From: JBMCWH01 sp048621635
GTDB taxonomy: Bacteria > Patescibacteriota > WWE3 > JAUXAW01 > JAYEID01
Assembly: GCA_048621635.1 (NCBI GenBank)
Contig: JBMCWH010000008.1
Span: 1-24,400 of the forward strand
DNA length: 24,400 nucleotides
Direction of reading: 5' to 3'
Shown here: in pieces, positions 22,106 through 24,400 of the stretch
How the letters are laid out: each line of letters begins with the position of its first letter
Numbering within the stretch: the stretch's first letter is position 1
Translations under genes and position numbers: made by a program
Notes under the pieces: model-generated
Seen by the model: the letters and a program-made list of their open reading frames with translations, nothing else
Told to the model about the DNA's origin: nothing
Databases searched by the model: none

Positions 22106-22332
22106 TTCTTTTCTCTCTAGGCTGCTCATATTTTAACATAATATCTTATAATTGTCAAAGTGCTAGTTTTGTTTTTAGACTATTTTTGTGTGGTGTTGCT
22201 GCATCTAACAATTTCTCGGAGCAAACAGTTGTTGGTTTTAATTTGAGAAAGGTTTGGTAGGACATGAGGATAGAGTCAGGGGAAAGCGGAATCTTTGTAA
22301 ATTAGTGAGTCTGTTTCCCAGTCGCATTTTCG

Positions 22333-22371
22333 AAAAAAAAATCAAGCTAAGTTTGTGCAACTTAGCTTGAT
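22333..22371 (-). terminator. Perfect minus-strand terminator without an assigned gene
   Basis: 13-bp perfect stem ATCAAGCTAAGTT / AACTTAGCTTGAT with a 5-nt loop. On the minus strand it is followed by a run of eight or nine T. The 300 bases from which a transcript would come (22372-22680) hold no convincing minus-strand reading frame. They are AT-rich, with the degenerate TACA tract at 22386-22432. Confidence 0.7.
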
Positions 22372-22664
22372 AGATCTAGTGTTTTGCAGTGTACAGTACA
22401 CAGTACACAGTATACAATATACAATACATTGTAAACTTTTGGTGGTATTGTGATTGTTAAATTAGTTTAGTTTTTTAATTTTGTTTTATTTCAGTTTCGG
22501 TTACTGCAATGGTTTTAGCTATCTTTGTTTGTTTGAATAGTTATATTTCTAGGATCATCTTTTAATGTGGAAAATAATGCTTTTGCGTACGTTTGTGTTC
22601 AGTTTCTCTGTATTTGTTCTTTTGTTTGGTCTTTGTTATTTCCGTGATATTGGTAAGCCAGAGC

Positions 22665-22673
22665 TGTTATAAT
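22665..22673 (+). promoter_or_regulatory. Extended -10 seven bases before the ATG (leaderless)
   Basis: TGT plus a perfect TATAAT at 22668-22673. The ATG is at 22681, so the expected start point coincides with the start codon. This is the clearest leaderless promoter in the window. Confidence 0.65.
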
Positions 22674-22680
22674 AAACACA

Positions 22681-23508
22681 ATGAGTCCTAAAGGTTACTG
22701 CAGGATAACTCTTCGCAAAATTTTAAAGATTTTGACTGAATGGACATTACGTAAACACGATCCCCAGATAATAGCTCTTGTCGGCCAGAAAGGGACAACA
22801 ATTGCTAGAGAAACTCTTTACACTATTCTTCACCAAAATTATCCCACACGGCGCAGCATTGAAGCACCGGAAGCAGAATTTGTTATTCCTTTAACTGTTT
22901 TTGGAACAGAGTATTATCCCAAAAACATATTTGAGTGGCTGAAGGTGATTGTAAAAACTATCCTTCAGCTTATTTTTCTAGAAAAACATTCCAATATCTT
23001 GATTTTGGAGATGACCACTAAACGCACAGAAATTTTGGATTACTGGCTGGAGATTACAAAACCAGATTTGGTGATTACTTGTGGTAACCACCCGCCTAGC
23101 CACTATTTTAATCAGGAGACAGCTGTTTCTTTGAATGTAGATAAACAACCAAGCTTACAACCGTATATGGATTTGGCTGTGAAAGCCGGAGAAAAGTTCG
23201 GGCTTGATAAGCAAGAAGTAAAGCAGTCATTAGAAAACTTCTCTTTGCCCGAGGCGCGGATAAGACTTCATCCGGGGAAGAAAGGGGGTCTGGTTGTGGA
23301 TGCCACCTACAATTATTTCCCCTCTTCCAGGCAAAGTTTGGAAGAGATTTTGGAATCTTTTACTGGGAGGAAAGTTTGGATCAGAAGTGAGCGGGATTGG
23401 GAGGTAAAAGAGATTAAAGAGGATGACACTATTGTGATTATCGGTCCGCGACAAAAATTAGCTTCTGTTACTAGAAAAGCTGTTCTGCAACCGTTTGAGG
23501 CAAGGTAA
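22681..23508 (+). CDS. Shortened MurF-like Mur ligase homologue, probably catalytically altered
   Basis: 275 aa, against about 450 for MurF. Recognisable parts in order are IIALVGQKGTTIARETLYTIL (Mur P-loop position), EAEFVIPLTVFG (like the MurF strand with VPLTL), LILEMTTKRTEILDYWLEITKPDLVITCGN (matches the ILEMGA...KPDIGVITNI strand) and VVDATYNYFPSSRQSLEEIL (matches the DDTYNANP strand of the C-terminal domain). The UDP-substrate N-domain is missing and the P-loop reads GQKGTT rather than GTNGKT, losing the usual position of the ATP-binding lysine. A regulatory or unrelated ligase role is possible. It is transcribed from a leaderless promoter and runs into the sigma-factor gene. Confidence 0.65.
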   Translation: MSPKGYCRITLRKILKILTEWTLRKHDPQIIALVGQKGTTIARETLYTILHQNYPTRRSIEAPEAEFVIPLTVFGTEYYPKNIFEWLKVIVKTILQLIFLEKHSNILILEMTTKRTEILDYWLEITKPDLVITCGNHPPSHYFNQETAVSLNVDKQPSLQPYMDLAVKAGEKFGLDKQEVKQSLENFSLPEARIRLHPGKKGGLVVDATYNYFPSSRQSLEEILESFTGRKVWIRSERDWEVKEIKEDDTIVIIGPRQKLASVTRKAVLQPFEAR

Positions 23509-23512
23509 AAAA

Positions 23513-24082
23513 ATGTCAAAAGTTTCCATGGATTTAGAAACAGAGAAAAAGCTTGTGGAACAGATCCAAGAGGGAGGAGAGAAAGGGAAGGAGGCAGTGG
23601 AGAAGCTTTACAAGCATTATAAGAAGCATTTGGAGAAATTTTTCCGCGCTCGCTTAGGAAGCGATCCGGTGGTGGAAGATTTGGTAGCTAATGTTTTTGA
23701 AAAGGCTCTTTCTGGTATTGATTCTTTTCGCTGGCAAAATGTTTCTCTTTCTGCTTGGCTTTACAAGATTTCCCGTAATGTTTTGGTTGATTATTATCGG
23801 GAGGATGACAAGCGATCTACCACAGATATAGAGGACATCCGCCCCCCAGAAACCAAAGACCAAGGCCCAGAGGATAATTATGTGGATGAGGAGAAGAAGG
23901 AGTTGCTTCGTGGTTTGTTAGATGAATTGCCAGAAAGAGAGCAGAAGATAATTTATCTTAAATTTTTTCGCGGGAGAACTAACAAATGGATAGCGGAGGA
24001 GCTCGGTCTTACTGAGACTAATGTGGGGACTATTGTTTATAGGAGCATAAGAAAGATGCGGGAGATGGTGGAAGATAGATGA
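23513..24082 (+). CDS. ECF-type RNA polymerase sigma factor
   Basis: 189 aa. Region 2 is LEKFFRARLGSDPVVEDLVANVFEKAL...WQNVSLSAWLYKISRNVLVDYYRED (core polymerase and -10 binding). An acidic linker (TTDIEDIRPPETKDQGPED) is followed by region 4, LLDELPEREQKIIYLKFFRGRTNKWIAEELGLTETNVGTIVYRSIRKMRE, a helix-turn-helix for the -35. Regions 1 and 3 are absent, as in group 4 (ECF) sigma factors. The ATG at 23513 lies four bases after the MurF-like stop; an in-frame TTG at 23495 inside that gene is less likely. Pairing with a cell-wall-ligase homologue suggests an envelope-linked regulon, by inference. No anti-sigma gene is seen in the window. Confidence 0.88.
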   Translation: MSKVSMDLETEKKLVEQIQEGGEKGKEAVEKLYKHYKKHLEKFFRARLGSDPVVEDLVANVFEKALSGIDSFRWQNVSLSAWLYKISRNVLVDYYREDDKRSTTDIEDIRPPETKDQGPEDNYVDEEKKELLRGLLDELPEREQKIIYLKFFRGRTNKWIAEELGLTETNVGTIVYRSIRKMREMVEDR

Positions 24083-24400
24083 CAAGTTTTAAATTACCAA
24101 TTTTAAATTTTAAATAAGAAGCCCTTGTTCAGTGACTCAATTGTTTCCTGGTTCCATTGCTTCATTGTTTTTGCAGTTGAGCAATTGAACAGATGAACAA
24201 TCGGGCAATTGGATAATGGGAGTAGTGTAGCTGCGAGACAGTTCTTGCTCACTCAAAGATGTGCTAAGAGCAGGATTACATAGAGTAACTATCTTTCGGG
24301 CTTGTTCTTTTCCCGGCTGGAAGATAATTACTGCGAGCTGAAAAAATGAATTTATCAAGCTGTGTTTCTGTATTGGAAAATCATGACCTTCTCTCTTCCT
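24083..24400. other. Spacer at the window end, no supported gene
   Basis: It contains low-complexity words (TTTTAAATTACCAATTTTAA near 24087; GCAATTGAACAGATGAACAA near 24181). A minus-strand frame at 24137-24358 has no promoter, no ribosome site and repeat-like codons, so it is not called. An ATG near 24346 on the plus strand runs to the edge and cannot be judged. Confidence 0.5.

Noticed and set aside
19593..22110. tmRNA, RNase P, SRP or 6S RNA, or a group I/II intron
   Set aside because: I looked for the tmRNA 5' end (GGGGCTG...GATTCGAC), the RNase P words (GAGGAAAGTCC, ACAGAAA) and a domain V of group II introns on both strands and found none. The GAGGAAAG at about 21393 is not followed by the RNase P core.
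24137..24358. 73-codon minus-strand frame near the window end
   Set aside because: No promoter or ribosome site, and the DNA is built from low-complexity spacer words.

Overview
The window looks like chromosomal DNA of a Candidate Phyla Radiation (Patescibacteria) bacterium. The reasons are a compact cell-wall cluster, a DUF4012 envelope protein next to a polyprenyl-phosphate sugar transferase, many genes with no Shine-Dalgarno sequence, and AT-leaning DNA (by eye about 40% GC). TGA is used as an ordinary stop, so the UGA=Gly code of Gracilibacteria/SR1 does not apply. A Microgenomates-type lineage would fit, but that is inference.

Layout: (1) 39-2139, minus strand: a very AT-rich sulfotransferase-like gene, the 26-codon tail of a deleted glycosyltransferase, and a GT4 glycosyltransferase. 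(2) 2266-7939, plus strand: a small unknown gene, two glycosyltransferases, an initiating sugar-phosphate transferase and a DUF4012 protein, together an envelope glycan locus. (3) 8012-11473: recO, glycyl-tRNA synthetase and a kinase-like protein. (4) 11474-13866: AT-rich spacer, a small minus-strand gene with its own terminator, a MYG1/DHH-like gene, and one copy of a two-copy element bounded by inverted repeats; the other copy precedes the glycyl-tRNA synthetase gene. (5) 13867-19108: mraZ, rsmH, an ftsL/divIC-like gene, ftsI, a structured RNA or terminator, and murA. The mraZ promoter carries three GTGG boxes exactly 10 bp apart, the expected MraZ operator. (6) 19109-22680: 3.5 kb with almost no conventional genes. 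(7) 22681-24082: a shortened MurF-like protein with an altered P-loop, then an ECF-type sigma factor.

The most unusual part is 19.6-22.1 kb. It is packed with perfect or near-perfect nested hairpins (stems of 5-15 bp, about 25 of them), including a three-way junction, a tRNA-like fold with no anticodon arm, and hairpins that run straight through a 149-codon reading frame. A consensus sigma-70 promoter (TTGACA, 17 bp, TGATATAAT) reads into it on the minus strand from about 21930, and a terminator-like stem with a seven-T run closes it on the same strand near 19593. G-U wobble evidence is mixed: several stems fit a plus-strand RNA better. I propose a giant structured RNA, or two overlapping ones, possibly of a class not yet described.

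Two other repeat systems stand out. Palindromic elements containing ATCCTGAA/TTCAGGAT are inserted in frame in a glycosyltransferase and have relatives in intergenic DNA. Low-complexity, degenerate tandem tracts fill several spacers. A number of genes have an extended -10 box (TGnTATAAT), and some have a -10 only 6-7 nt before the ATG, which predicts leaderless mRNAs.
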